From an uncultured Mucilaginibacter sp. (GTDB taxonomy: Bacteria > Bacteroidota > Bacteroidia > Sphingobacteriales > Sphingobacteriaceae): a stretch of DNA of 64,000 nucleotides. The position numbers and the translations under genes are program-made. Positions 46,491-56,046 of the stretch are shown here, piece after piece. Position 1 is the first letter of the stretch; each line of letters starts with the position of its first letter. The stretch lies in contig NZ_CAJYGQ010000005.1 of the NCBI RefSeq assembly GCF_913773635.1, forward strand, positions 310,001 to 374,000, given 5' to 3'. The notes beneath the pieces are model-generated. The model had not been told where the DNA came from, searched no databases, and was given only the letters and a program-made list of their open reading frames with translations.

Positions 46491-48122
46491 ATGTCTAATA
46501 CAAGCAGTAACAAACAGGTTTTATTAGTTGCCAGCGGCGATCTGCGCTTATCAGCAAATCAAAATTGCTGGGCAGCTCAACACGAAATGGAAAGCCAGCT
46601 AACGGCTGCCATTGAAAAGCAGGGCTGGACTGTAAAGCGCGCACATGCTTACGACGAGGTTAAACAACACGGATTTATTGATTCTCAAAAAATGGGTATT
46701 GATGTATTTCGTGGTATTGACCCTAATCAACCTATTATAGTTGCCGAAAGTGTTTGGCAATATACTCACCACGTTTTAGCTGGCCTAACAACGCATAAAG
46801 GTCCAATTTTAACATTAGCCAACTGGAGCGGTACATGGCCGGGTTTGGTGGGCATGTTAAACTTAAACGGATCATTAACCAAGGCAGGCGTTTCATACAG
46901 CACGCTTTGGAGCGAAGACTTTACAGATGACTTCTTTAATGCAAAAATTAAAGAGTGGCTGCAAACCGGCAAAATAAAACATGATCAAAGCCATGTAAAA
47001 AGCTACGATCTGGTAAATATTCCTTTAGAAGACGAAGCCATTGGTAAAGCATTCGGGCACAAGCTTAAAAGCAATAAAGCTATTATGGGTGTGTTTGATG
47101 AAGGATGTATGGGCATGTTCAATGCTATTGTTCCTGATGATCTGTTGCATGCTACAGGTATTTTTAAAGAACGTTTAAGTCAGTCTACCTTGTATGCTGC
47201 TATGTTGCAGGTAGCTGACGATGAAGCACGGGAAGTACTGCAATGGTTGCAGCAAAAAGGCATGCAGTTTAACTGGGGCACAGATGCTGCAACAGAACTC
47301 ACCGAAGCACAAACACTGGAGCAATGTAAAATGTACATAGCCGCATTGCGTTTAGCCGATGAGTTTGGTTGCGATACTATAGGTATACAATATCAGCAGG
47401 GATTAAAAGACCTTACCGCTGCCAGTGATCTGGTAGAAGGTTTGTTAAATAATCAAGACCGTCCGCCGGTAAAATCAAACGATGGTCGTGAGCTTTATGC
47501 CGGTGATGCATTGCCGCACTTTAACGAAGTTGATGAATGTGCCGGTTTAGATGCATTGGTTACTTATCATCTGTGGAAAGAGTTAGGTATGCCTGGCGAA
47601 ACCACGCTGCATGACTTGCGCTGGGGCAAGCATTTTAAAGGAGATGGTATTGATGATTTTGTTTGGGTGTTTTTAATTTCAGGCGCTGCACCTCCTGCCC
47701 ATTTTATTGGTGGTTATAAAGGCGCGTCAAGCGACAGACAGCCGGCAATGTATTTTCGTTTAGGTGGTGGCAGTTTAAAAGGCATCAGCAAACCTGGTTA
47801 CCTGGTTTGGAGCCGTGTTTATGTAATGAACAATGAACTGCACTGCGACTTGGGGGTAGGTGAATCTGTTTTATTACCAGATGCTGAAACTCAAAGACGC
47901 TGGGATATGACCACTCCGCAGTGGCCTATCATGAATGCTACGCTTAAAGGCGTATCGCGCGACCAGTTAATGGCTCGTCATAAAGCCAACCACATACAGG
48001 TAGTTTACGCTACCGATGAAAACAAAGCACACCAGGCATGCCGTATAAAAGCGGCAGCGCTAAGTGAAATGGGTTTAAAAGTTCATTTTTGTGGTGATGT
48101 AAATTTAAAAGTAACTAATTAG
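46491..48122 (+). CDS. Fucose/arabinose-isomerase-like sugar isomerase
   Basis: A 543-residue cytoplasmic protein with the overall look of the L-fucose/L-arabinose isomerase-like superfamily. The N-terminal Rossmann-like part includes [20 protein letters not shown] and [20 protein letters not shown]. Later blocks are [20 protein letters not shown] near 200, [16 protein letters not shown] near 295 and [15 protein letters not shown] near 440. Conserved Glu, Asp and His suitable for a metal site occur in FDEGCMG and [15 protein letters not shown]. It overlaps the DUF3826 gene by one base and heads the unit containing SusC/SusD. As UxaC is absent, it might isomerise a uronate or a deoxysugar; that is speculation. 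Confidence 0.72.
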   Translation: MSNTSSNKQVLLVASGDLRLSANQNCWAAQHEMESQLTAAIEKQGWTVKRAHAYDEVKQHGFIDSQKMGIDVFRGIDPNQPIIVAESVWQYTHHVLAGLTTHKGPILTLANWSGTWPGLVGMLNLNGSLTKAGVSYSTLWSEDFTDDFFNAKIKEWLQTGKIKHDQSHVKSYDLVNIPLEDEAIGKAFGHKLKSNKAIMGVFDEGCMGMFNAIVPDDLLHATGIFKERLSQSTLYAAMLQVADDEAREVLQWLQQKGMQFNWGTDAATELTEAQTLEQCKMYIAALRLADEFGCDTIGIQYQQGLKDLTAASDLVEGLLNNQDRPPVKSNDGRELYAGDALPHFNEVDECAGLDALVTYHLWKELGMPGETTLHDLRWGKHFKGDGIDDFVWVFLISGAAPPAHFIGGYKGASSDRQPAMYFRLGGGSLKGISKPGYLVWSRVYVMNNELHCDLGVGESVLLPDAETQRRWDMTTPQWPIMNATLKGVSRDQLMARHKANHIQVVYATDENKAHQACRIKAAALSEMGLKVHFCGDVNLKVTN

Positions 48123-48124
48123 TG

Positions 48125-48823
48125 ATGATGATGAGAAAAGTGATTTACGGTTTGCTTGCCGTAGTTTTATTGAGCGTTACAAGTGCAGTAGCACAAGATA
48201 ATACCAGCGCTGCCGAAAAGGAAATAGCTTACCGTAAGGTGGTATTTGACCGCGCGGCAAAAATTGTTAAAGGCATCAATCTTCCTGATTCTGCCAGGGC
48301 ACTTGATGTAACCAAGGTTGTAGCTAAGCAATATCAGGATTTAAATGACATATACACCTTCCGTGATAACCGTAAAGCGGCCATTAAAGCGGAAACCGGC
48401 GACAATAAAGAGGCTGCGGCAGCGCATTTGAAAAAGCTTGACGAAGAAACCACTGCCAAAATTGACAAACTGCACCCGCAATACTTAACCCGCTTAAAAA
48501 AGGCTGGCTTAACACCTGAGCAAATAAATCAGGTTAAGGACGGCATGACGTACAACGTACTAAACGTAACTACAACGGCTTATAACAGCATGTTGCCAAA
48601 CCTTACCAACGAGCAAAGAACTCAAATTGCTGCCTGGCTTATTGAAGCAAGAGAACATGCAATGGACGCGGAATCATCAGAAAAAAAACATGCATGGTTT
48701 GGTAAGTATAAAGGACGTATAAATAATTACTTGTCTGCAGCCGGTATTGACATGAAGAAAGAAGAGGCTGCATGGTTAGCCCGCGTTAGAGAAGAAAAAA
48801 ACAAACAACAGTTAAATAAATAA
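48125..48823 (+). CDS. DUF3826 exported protein
   Basis: A 232-residue protein with signal peptide ending at TSAVAQD. The mature part is highly charged and helical, with blocks such as ARALDVTKVVAKQYQDLNDI near 60, LTRLKKAGLTPEQINQVKDG near 120 and NLTNEQRTQIAAWLIEAREH near 160, matching DUF3826 as I know it. The family has no established activity but often occurs in pectin utilisation loci. ATGs at 48125, 48128 and 48131 are all possible; a GTG at 48122 overlaps the previous stop. Translationally coupled to the isomerase-like gene. Confidence 0.8.
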   Translation: MMMRKVIYGLLAVVLLSVTSAVAQDNTSAAEKEIAYRKVVFDRAAKIVKGINLPDSARALDVTKVVAKQYQDLNDIYTFRDNRKAAIKAETGDNKEAAAAHLKKLDEETTAKIDKLHPQYLTRLKKAGLTPEQINQVKDGMTYNVLNVTTTAYNSMLPNLTNEQRTQIAAWLIEAREHAMDAESSEKKHAWFGKYKGRINNYLSAAGIDMKKEEAAWLARVREEKNKQQLNK

Positions 48824-48979
48824 AAATTAAGCATACACGCAGCGTTACAACGCTCGTGTATGCTTTTAAGCAATAAATATTAAAACATAAATTTTAAGCA
48901 TGAGATAAACATTACGCTTTTCCCTCCAAACAAAATTTAAATAACAAACCCAATTTGTGAACTATACTAAATTAATAAG

Positions 48980-51900
48980 ATGAAGAAAATTCTACTTTTC
49001 TTATCGCTTTGTATTGCCTCAATATCGGTGTTCGCACAAACACGAACCATTACCGGTACTGTAGTAAGCAGCGATAAAAATGAGCCACTTGTGGGCGTAA
49101 CTATCCAGGTTAAAGGAAGCCCAACGGCAACACAAACCGACGTTAATGGTAAATACGCCTTGAAAGTTACAAGCTTGCAAAATGTTGTGCTTACCGTGAA
49201 GTACTTAGGATATGCTTATCAGGAACGTACCCTGCGTGTTGGCGAGAATAACTTTGACGTAAAGCTTGTGCAGTCAAATAATAATCTTGACGATGTTGTG
49301 GTAGTTGGATACGGTGAGCAAAAAAAAGCTACTGTGACTGGATCAATAGCAACCATCAAAGCTAAAGACGTTGAAGACATACCGGCAGGTAACTTATCGT
49401 CACTTTTAGTTGGCCGTTTACCGGGTGTAAGCATTGGAGGCGTAGCCTCTGGTCGTCCGGGTGTAAATACAGCTATTAACATTCGTGCAGCAAGTTCATT
49501 TGGTGGAGTAACTCCAACATTATTTGTAATTGATGGTTTTGTTCGTGATCAAGCTGAAGGTCAGGCCGCATTTGATCGTTTAGACCCGAGTGAGGTTGAA
49601 AGTATATCAGTTCTTAAAGACGGTGCTGCTGCAGTTTACGGTGCTCGTGCCGCGGGAGGTGTTGTATTAGTAAAAACTAAGCGCGGAATTGAAGGTAAGG
49701 CTAAAATCAGCTATGCCGGTTCTTATGGTGTAAACAACCCAGTTAAAATTCCTGATATGTTAAGTGCCTATGACTTAGCTCGTCTTGTAAATGAAAATCT
49801 TCGTGTAAATTCACCTAATACTTATCAGGCAAACCGTTACACCGATGACGAACTGGATGCTTTTAGAAGTTTAAATTATAATTGGCTTGATGAGTCTTTC
49901 AAAAATTCTACCACTCAGCGCCATGCGGTTAACATACGTGGGGGCAGCAACAAAATTGGATATTTTGGTAGCGGTACATATTACAAAGAACTTGGTAACC
50001 TAAAAGGAACATCTTATGATAAGTATACTTTAAGGTTAGGTGTTGATGCTGAAATAAATAAAAACCTTACAGCAAGTATAACATTAGCAGCAGATAACAA
50101 CGTAAATCAAATTCCTTACATCAACAACGAACAGGCCGAGCCAATGAACCTTACCTTTGCAAGTTTATTGCAAACACCGCGTTGGGTGCCTGTCTATATA
50201 AATGGTTTACCTGTAGGCCAAAACACCCGGGGGTTGGGTATTGCACACAACGTGTCGGCTGCTACTAACCGTAATAACTATTCGCGTACCACAGGCAATA
50301 ACACTACCTTAAATGCATCATTGAACTACAAAGTGCCCGGGGTTGATGGCTTAAAATTAGGTGTTATTTACAACCGTAACGTGAGTACAGCTTACAATAA
50401 ATCGCACCGGTTAAACTATACGACTTACATTTTTAATACAACCGGTACAAATGGTCACATTATTACCGACCAAAATCCGATTGCACGTATAATTAACAAT
50501 GGCGAGCGTTTACTGGAGGATTACAACGGAAGTAATAGTTATCAGTTAAACGGAAGTATATCATATGATAAAAAGTTTGGTAAACACACCATTAACGCAA
50601 TTGGCTTATACGAGCAATCTGAAACCAGCGGACAATTTTTACGTGCTTACAGAGATGGAAATCTTGTACCTGGCGACGAACGTCAGGAAGGTTTTAATCC
50701 TGCCTCAACCACAAGTTCAAGTAACCAGCCTATAAGTAGTCGTTTATCATATATCGGTCGTGTTAACTATAACTATTCTGAAAAATATTTATTGGAAGCT
50801 TCTTTTAGATATGAAGGTTCATTAAGGTTTTCACCAGAGAATCGGTGGGGTTTCTTCCCTGCAGTTGCAGCGGGTTGGAGAATTTCGGAGGAGTCTTTCT
50901 TTAAGGATAACGTAAAATTTGTTAACAACCTAAAGTTACGGTTATCAGCTGGCTTGTTAGGTAATGATGCAATTGCAACACGCCAGTATGAGCAAAGCTA
51001 TGGTGTAGCTACATCAGGATATTTAGGATTAGGTTCTACACAGTTAACAGGTTTAAATCCTCGTCGCAATGGTTTGATTTTGTTCCAAACCTGGGAAAAA
51101 ACACGTAACTACAACGCAGGTATTGATGTTGGATTTACTAATAACATAAGTGCAACGGTAGATGCATATTACAAGTACACTTATGATATTTTAACCAGTC
51201 GTGGTTCAATTTTGCCAACCAGCTTTGGTATTACCAGTCCGCCAAGTGAAAACTTTGGACGAGCAAGTGCCTGGGGTGTTGATGGTAGCGTTAATTACAA
51301 CGGAAAAGTTGGTAAAGAATTTGGCTATACTGTCGGTATAAACGGAAGTTGGGGTAGAAACAGAGTACTTGAAATATACCAAAGTGCCGGTGCAATTGGT
51401 ACTTGGGAAGATCAGGTTGGTAAAGGCTTCGGTGGTTCAGTAGGTTATATTGCTTTGGGTATGATGCGTTCACAAGCCGAGGTTGATGCCTTTATGGCTG
51501 CTAACCCAGGTTATACCATTAATGGACAGCCTCTTACACCAGGTATGATCTATTATCAAGACGTAGGTGGTCCTAACTATTCTGGACCGGATGGCAAAAT
51601 TACTGCTGATGATCAGCGTATTATTGCCCCAGACAGAGGCAGTTTAGGTTTTGGTATTAATTTGGGAATGACTTACAAAGGTTTTAGAATTAATACCAAC
51701 GTAGGGTTAAACGGCATTGGTGCTAAAACATTCTATGAGAATGATGCTATAAGACCAATTCAAAACACAAATGCTATTTTGAATTTGCCATCTTTCTGGA
51801 GCGACTTCTGGTCTCCCGAAAACCCAAATGCGGCATACCCGCGTCCTGTAAACAGTGCTTTCACAGGCGAGCGTTCAACATTCTGGATGCGTAGTGCTGT

Positions 51901-52111
51901 TACTCTTAATATTAATACACTTGATGCGTCTTATACACTACCGGCCAATTTAACACAGAAATTAGGTATACCGTCATTGCGTCTTTATTTTGCATCACGT
52001 AACTTATGGCGTATCATAAACCCGTTACCTTATCGTGATTATGCACTGTCTTCGTTTGTAAGATATCCAACTTTAAGAACATTTAATTTTGGTTTAAACA
52101 TTGGCTTATAA
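48980..52111 (+). CDS. SusC-like TonB-dependent receptor
   Basis: A 1043-residue outer-membrane importer for pectin oligosaccharides. A signal peptide ends at SVFAQT. The carboxypeptidase-like domain (about residues 22-105: ITGTVVSSDKNEPLVGVTIQ) precedes the SusC signature DDVVVVGYGEQKKATVTGSI and the plug block PSEVESISVLKDGAAAVYGA near 210. A barrel of about 800 residues ends in TFNFGLNIGL. It is directly followed by SusD (12-base gap), forming the bipartite uptake complex in which SusD acts as lid. Confidence 0.96.
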   Translation: MKKILLFLSLCIASISVFAQTRTITGTVVSSDKNEPLVGVTIQVKGSPTATQTDVNGKYALKVTSLQNVVLTVKYLGYAYQERTLRVGENNFDVKLVQSNNNLDDVVVVGYGEQKKATVTGSIATIKAKDVEDIPAGNLSSLLVGRLPGVSIGGVASGRPGVNTAINIRAASSFGGVTPTLFVIDGFVRDQAEGQAAFDRLDPSEVESISVLKDGAAAVYGARAAGGVVLVKTKRGIEGKAKISYAGSYGVNNPVKIPDMLSAYDLARLVNENLRVNSPNTYQANRYTDDELDAFRSLNYNWLDESFKNSTTQRHAVNIRGGSNKIGYFGSGTYYKELGNLKGTSYDKYTLRLGVDAEINKNLTASITLAADNNVNQIPYINNEQAEPMNLTFASLLQTPRWVPVYINGLPVGQNTRGLGIAHNVSAATNRNNYSRTTGNNTTLNASLNYKVPGVDGLKLGVIYNRNVSTAYNKSHRLNYTTYIFNTTGTNGHIITDQNPIARIINNGERLLEDYNGSNSYQLNGSISYDKKFGKHTINAIGLYEQSETSGQFLRAYRDGNLVPGDERQEGFNPASTTSSSNQPISSRLSYIGRVNYNYSEKYLLEASFRYEGSLRFSPENRWGFFPAVAAGWRISEESFFKDNVKFVNNLKLRLSAGLLGNDAIATRQYEQSYGVATSGYLGLGSTQLTGLNPRRNGLILFQTWEKTRNYNAGIDVGFTNNISATVDAYYKYTYDILTSRGSILPTSFGITSPPSENFGRASAWGVDGSVNYNGKVGKEFGYTVGINGSWGRNRVLEIYQSAGAIGTWEDQVGKGFGGSVGYIALGMMRSQAEVDAFMAANPGYTINGQPLTPGMIYYQDVGGPNYSGPDGKITADDQRIIAPDRGSLGFGINLGMTYKGFRINTNVGLNGIGAKTFYENDAIRPIQNTNAILNLPSFWSDFWSPENPNAAYPRPVNSAFTGERSTFWMRSAVTLNINTLDASYTLPANLTQKLGIPSLRLYFASRNLWRIINPLPYRDYALSSFVRYPTLRTFNFGLNIGL

Positions 52112-52123
52112 AACAGATTTATA

Positions 52124-54001
52124 ATGAAAAAAGTATTTTTATATATATCAGCAATTGTAGCGTTTAGCAGCTGTAGTAAAATATTGGAGCAACCAGATCC
52201 TACTGGGGTGCCGCCGGAGGTTGTTTTTGCAACAGAGCAAGCCGCAACCTTGTATGTTAACGACTTGTATTTTAGGAGCATGCCATTAAACGGTTTTGGT
52301 TTGAATGCCGCTTTTACCGAAGAGACTCCTACAACTTCTGCCACGTCGGCTGATGGGGTTTACATGTACGGTACTTTGGGTGTTGATGCGGTGGGCAATC
52401 CATTTTCGTTAGCAACCTACGGTCGCATACGTAACATCAATATTGGTTTGCAAGAAGTACAAAACAGTGCGTTAGATCAGGGGGCTAAAGACCGTTTAAT
52501 GGGTCAAATGTACTTTATCCGTGCATGGGAATACTTTCAGTTGGTACGTATATATGGTGGTGTGCCATTTATATTAACCGTTGGCGATCCATTTAATGAC
52601 AGTTTTGAGTTACCGCGTAAAAAAACCTCTGAATCATTTGAGTTAATTGTTTCTGACCTTGATAACGCTATACAAATGCTTTCACCTATAATGAACGATA
52701 GCGAAAGAGGACGCGTAACAAAACCGGCAGCAGCAGCTTTTAAAGCAAGGGTGTTATTATACTGGGCAAGCCCGCAGTATAATAACAATAACGATCCTGC
52801 CCGTTGGCAGCGTGCTTATGATGCATCAACTCAGGCTCGCATAATTTGTCAGGCCGCAGGTCGTGATTTGAACCCAACCTTTACCAATATTTGGTTACAG
52901 GAAAATACATCTACAAATAAAGAGTTGATTTTTGTGCGTCCGTTTGAATTTAATGCAACTATTACCAATTCTTGGGAAAACACTGCGCGTCCGCGTGAAG
53001 TAGGTTCAAATGGTGGATCTATAAACCCAACAGTGGAGTTAATGGAAGCTTTCCCAATGAAAGACGGAACGCCTTTCATTGCTCCCGGAACTGCTAAACC
53101 GGCTTATGAAAATAACAGCGTATTATTTTTCAAAGACCGCGATCCTCGTTTTTATGTAACAATTGTTTATAACGGTGCCGATTATCCGTTAACTGGCTTA
53201 AACCCTGGCACAATAACCAATGCCTCAAACCCTCGTGGTAACAGGCAGTGGCAATATGGTTATTATGCAAACGCAAATTCTACTGCCGTTACTCAGCTTG
53301 AAACCAATCCAACCTTAACAGGTTTTTATACCCGTAAAATGATTAACCCAAGCACAACGCAAACGTTGGTAACACAATCAGGTACTGATTGGGTTGAGAT
53401 TCGTTATGCCGAAGTGTTACTTAATTTGGCCGAGTGTGCTAACGAGATTGGACAGTTGGCCGAAGCAAGAACTTTGGTTGGATTAATACGTGCACGTGCT
53501 GGTATAACAGCAGCTAATAATTATGGTATCACCGCTGCTACAAAAGATGAAATGCGTGCAGCAATTCTTAATGAGCGTCTATGTGAATTTGCTTATGAAG
53601 ATAAACGTTACTGGGACATTCGTCGTCATAACCAGTATGCACAAGATTTGCCAGGCAATCCATATGGATCAAGCACAACCATCTACAACCCGTTTGCTAA
53701 AAAGAATGGATCTCAGCGTACAGGTTTATCATTTACGTTGAAGAAAGAATATCGCAATGCTGACTTTATTAAAATACGTGAGACCATTGACCTGAACACA
53801 TCGTTCTACACTTATTTTACAGTTAGTCCTCGCATAAATCGTGAAGCTGGTACCGTAAATTATAGACAAACTAATTCACCTAGTGCCGGTAATCCAAGTT
53901 ATAACTTCCTGCCAATACAAACTACGTTACTTAACCGCAGCCCTGGTGTTCTTCAAACACAGGGATGGGCAGCAAGTAACACATTCAATCCATTCGAGTA
54001 A
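52124..54001 (+). CDS. SusD-like substrate-binding lipoprotein
   Basis: A 625-residue surface lipoprotein with lipobox AFSSCSK (Cys 17). SusD/RagB features include the N-terminal TPR-like helices (NINIGLQEVQNSALDQGAKD; GQMYFIRAWEYFQLVRIYGG near 125) and the C-terminal EIRYAEVLLNLAECANEIGQ near 425 and ILNERLCEFAYEDKRYWDIR near 485. It captures glycans at the cell surface and passes them to the SusC barrel. A strong terminator immediately follows, closing the isomerase/DUF3826/SusC/SusD unit. Confidence 0.95.
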   Translation: MKKVFLYISAIVAFSSCSKILEQPDPTGVPPEVVFATEQAATLYVNDLYFRSMPLNGFGLNAAFTEETPTTSATSADGVYMYGTLGVDAVGNPFSLATYGRIRNINIGLQEVQNSALDQGAKDRLMGQMYFIRAWEYFQLVRIYGGVPFILTVGDPFNDSFELPRKKTSESFELIVSDLDNAIQMLSPIMNDSERGRVTKPAAAAFKARVLLYWASPQYNNNNDPARWQRAYDASTQARIICQAAGRDLNPTFTNIWLQENTSTNKELIFVRPFEFNATITNSWENTARPREVGSNGGSINPTVELMEAFPMKDGTPFIAPGTAKPAYENNSVLFFKDRDPRFYVTIVYNGADYPLTGLNPGTITNASNPRGNRQWQYGYYANANSTAVTQLETNPTLTGFYTRKMINPSTTQTLVTQSGTDWVEIRYAEVLLNLAECANEIGQLAEARTLVGLIRARAGITAANNYGITAATKDEMRAAILNERLCEFAYEDKRYWDIRRHNQYAQDLPGNPYGSSTTIYNPFAKKNGSQRTGLSFTLKKEYRNADFIKIRETIDLNTSFYTYFTVSPRINREAGTVNYRQTNSPSAGNPSYNFLPIQTTLLNRSPGVLQTQGWAASNTFNPFE

Positions 54002-54018
54002 TGTAATTGTTAAAGAGC

Positions 54019-54056
54019 AACAAAGGGAGGCCGTAAAGCCTCCCTTTGTTGTTTTA
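54019..54056 (+). terminator. Terminator after susD
   Basis: A perfect 12-bp stem (54019-54030 with 54039-54050) with an 8-base loop is followed by a T-rich run. Confidence 0.9.
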
Positions 54057-54131
54057 TTGCTTTGTATAATCTTGACTAAACCATTCGGTGTAAAAAGTAT
54101 CATAATCGAGCAGAGCAGCGTTTATACTCCT

Positions 54132-54150
54132 CAAATATGTAACATATTTG
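54132..54150. promoter_or_regulatory. Perfect 19-bp palindrome upstream of the pectate lyase operon
   Basis: Nine-base arms around a single central A (CAAATATGT-A-ACATATTTG). It lies in the 383-base gap 54002-54384, 234 bases before the PL1 gene. A one-base centre rules out a terminator hairpin, so a dimeric repressor or activator site is likely. Nothing else recognisable is in the gap besides the susD terminator. Confidence 0.45.
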
Positions 54151-54384
54151 CTATGTAGGGCTCATTTGGTCATTTGCGGGGGCAATGCTAACATCTCATA
54201 ATAGTTTGTTAATATTTTATATAAAATCGCCCTTGCTACATTGCATCTTTGAAATAAGTATTTAAAGAACCAATATTACCTAGGTTTCCTGTTTTTATTT
54301 TGGAAAGCTTTTGCAGGTGAGGGCAAAAACTGTTACAGAGATACGCTTTTACTTCCGGGTAATAACCAATACAATGAACTGAAG

Positions 54385-56046
54385 ATGAAGAAACGAATTT
54401 TAATTGCGTCTGTTTTTTTAGCCGGCATTACTGCAAATAATGCTTCGGCGCAATATCCTGATATTCCCGCCGATGTTAAAGCAGCAAGCGATGCCATGAT
54501 GAAAGAGAATCAGCGCAAGTCTGATTCGGCATGGCAAATAGCTTACAAACAGGTTGATTATGATATGCGCCATGGAAAGCCGTTTATTCCATGGGCATCA
54601 CGTCCTACTGATTTACCACAGGCCGATATTAAAGCATTTCCGGGTGCCGAAGGTGGTGGGGCTTACTCATTTGGTGGTCGCGGTGGTAAGGTGTATGTAG
54701 TTACCAGTTTGGCCGATAGCGGACCAGGTACTTTACGCTGGGCTTGCGAGCAGGGTGGCGCACGTATTATCGTTTTCAACGTTTCAGGTATCATCCGTAT
54801 TAAAACTCCTTTAATCATTCGTGCACCATATATTACCATTCAAGGGCAATCTGCTCCTGGCATGGGTATCTGCGTGGCGGGCGAATCGGTTTGGATCAAT
54901 ACGCACGACGTGGTTATGCGTTACATGCGTTTCCGTCGAGGCGAAACCAATGTTGGCCGTCGTGATGACGCTTTAGGTGGTAACCCGGTGGGTAATATCC
55001 TTATTGACCATTGCTCAACCAGCTGGGGTTTGGACGAAAATATGTCGATCTATCGTCACATGTTCGACCCTGAAGATGGCAGCAAAGACGAGAAAAAAGG
55101 TACCGTTAACGTAACTATCTCAAACTGTATATACTCAGAATCATTAGATACCTGGAACCATGCGTTCGGTAGTACAACCGGCGGCGAAAACAGCATGCTG
55201 GTACGTAACCTTTGGGCTGACAATACCGGCCGTAATCCATCAATTGGCTGGAACGGTATTTACAACTTTGTAAACAACGTAGTATTTAACTGGGTACACC
55301 GTTCAATGGATGGTGGCGATTACACAGCTAAATTCAACATCATAAACAACTACTTTCAGCCAGGACCGGCTACGCCTAAAAACGAACCGGTAGGTCACCG
55401 TATCTTAAAACCAGAGTCGGGCCGTAGTAAGCTAAAATATAAAGTATATGGTATGGCTTATGTTAATGGCAACATTATGGAAGGCAATGCTAAAGTAACG
55501 GCCAACAATTGGGATGGTGGCGTACAGGTAGAGGGCGAAAAAGGTGAAGAAATGGAAGGTACTGGTAAATACACCGATTACATGAAATGGAATAAGCCAT
55601 TCCCTATGCCGGCAACTAAAATTATGGATGCTAAAACTGCCCGTCAGTTTGTGTTGACAAATGCAGGTGCAACGCTGCCGGTACGTGATGCGGTTGATAC
55701 CCGTATTGTTAAACAAGTAGCTACTGGTAAAATTGAATACAAAGACGGCGTTAAGCTACCTGAAACACAGTTTAAGCACCGTCGTTTACCTATCGACTCG
55801 TATAAAATTGGTATCATAACTGATCCAAGCCAGGTGGGTGGTTACCCTGATTACAAAGGCACACCTTATGTAGACAGCGATAACGACGGATTACCTGATG
55901 CTTGGGAAAAAGCTCATGGCTTGAATCCAAAAGATCCTAAAGACTCTGCAGCCATGGCTAAAAATGGTGGCGGTTACAGCAACATCGAAGTATATTTGAA
56001 TACACTGGCTCAAAAAGGCGAAAAAAGTGTAGCACAGGTTAAGTAA
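54385..56046 (+). CDS. PL1 pectate lyase
   Basis: A 553-residue secreted polysaccharide lyase that cleaves homogalacturonan by beta-elimination, giving unsaturated ends that GH105 can remove. A signal peptide ends at NASAQY. The beta-helix opens with IKAFPGAEGGGAYSFGGRGG near 90 and continues with VFNVSGIIRIKTPLIIRAP, RYMRFRRGETNVGRRDDALG near 190 (calcium-site Asp pair) and ILIDHCSTSWGLDENMSIYR near 210. The C-terminus has a calcium-loop motif DSDNDGLPDAWEKAHGLNP of thrombospondin-3-like type. It heads the operon running to the right edge, and the next gene starts directly after its stop. Confidence 0.93.
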   Translation: MKKRILIASVFLAGITANNASAQYPDIPADVKAASDAMMKENQRKSDSAWQIAYKQVDYDMRHGKPFIPWASRPTDLPQADIKAFPGAEGGGAYSFGGRGGKVYVVTSLADSGPGTLRWACEQGGARIIVFNVSGIIRIKTPLIIRAPYITIQGQSAPGMGICVAGESVWINTHDVVMRYMRFRRGETNVGRRDDALGGNPVGNILIDHCSTSWGLDENMSIYRHMFDPEDGSKDEKKGTVNVTISNCIYSESLDTWNHAFGSTTGGENSMLVRNLWADNTGRNPSIGWNGIYNFVNNVVFNWVHRSMDGGDYTAKFNIINNYFQPGPATPKNEPVGHRILKPESGRSKLKYKVYGMAYVNGNIMEGNAKVTANNWDGGVQVEGEKGEEMEGTGKYTDYMKWNKPFPMPATKIMDAKTARQFVLTNAGATLPVRDAVDTRIVKQVATGKIEYKDGVKLPETQFKHRRLPIDSYKIGIITDPSQVGGYPDYKGTPYVDSDNDGLPDAWEKAHGLNPKDPKDSAAMAKNGGGYSNIEVYLNTLAQKGEKSVAQVK

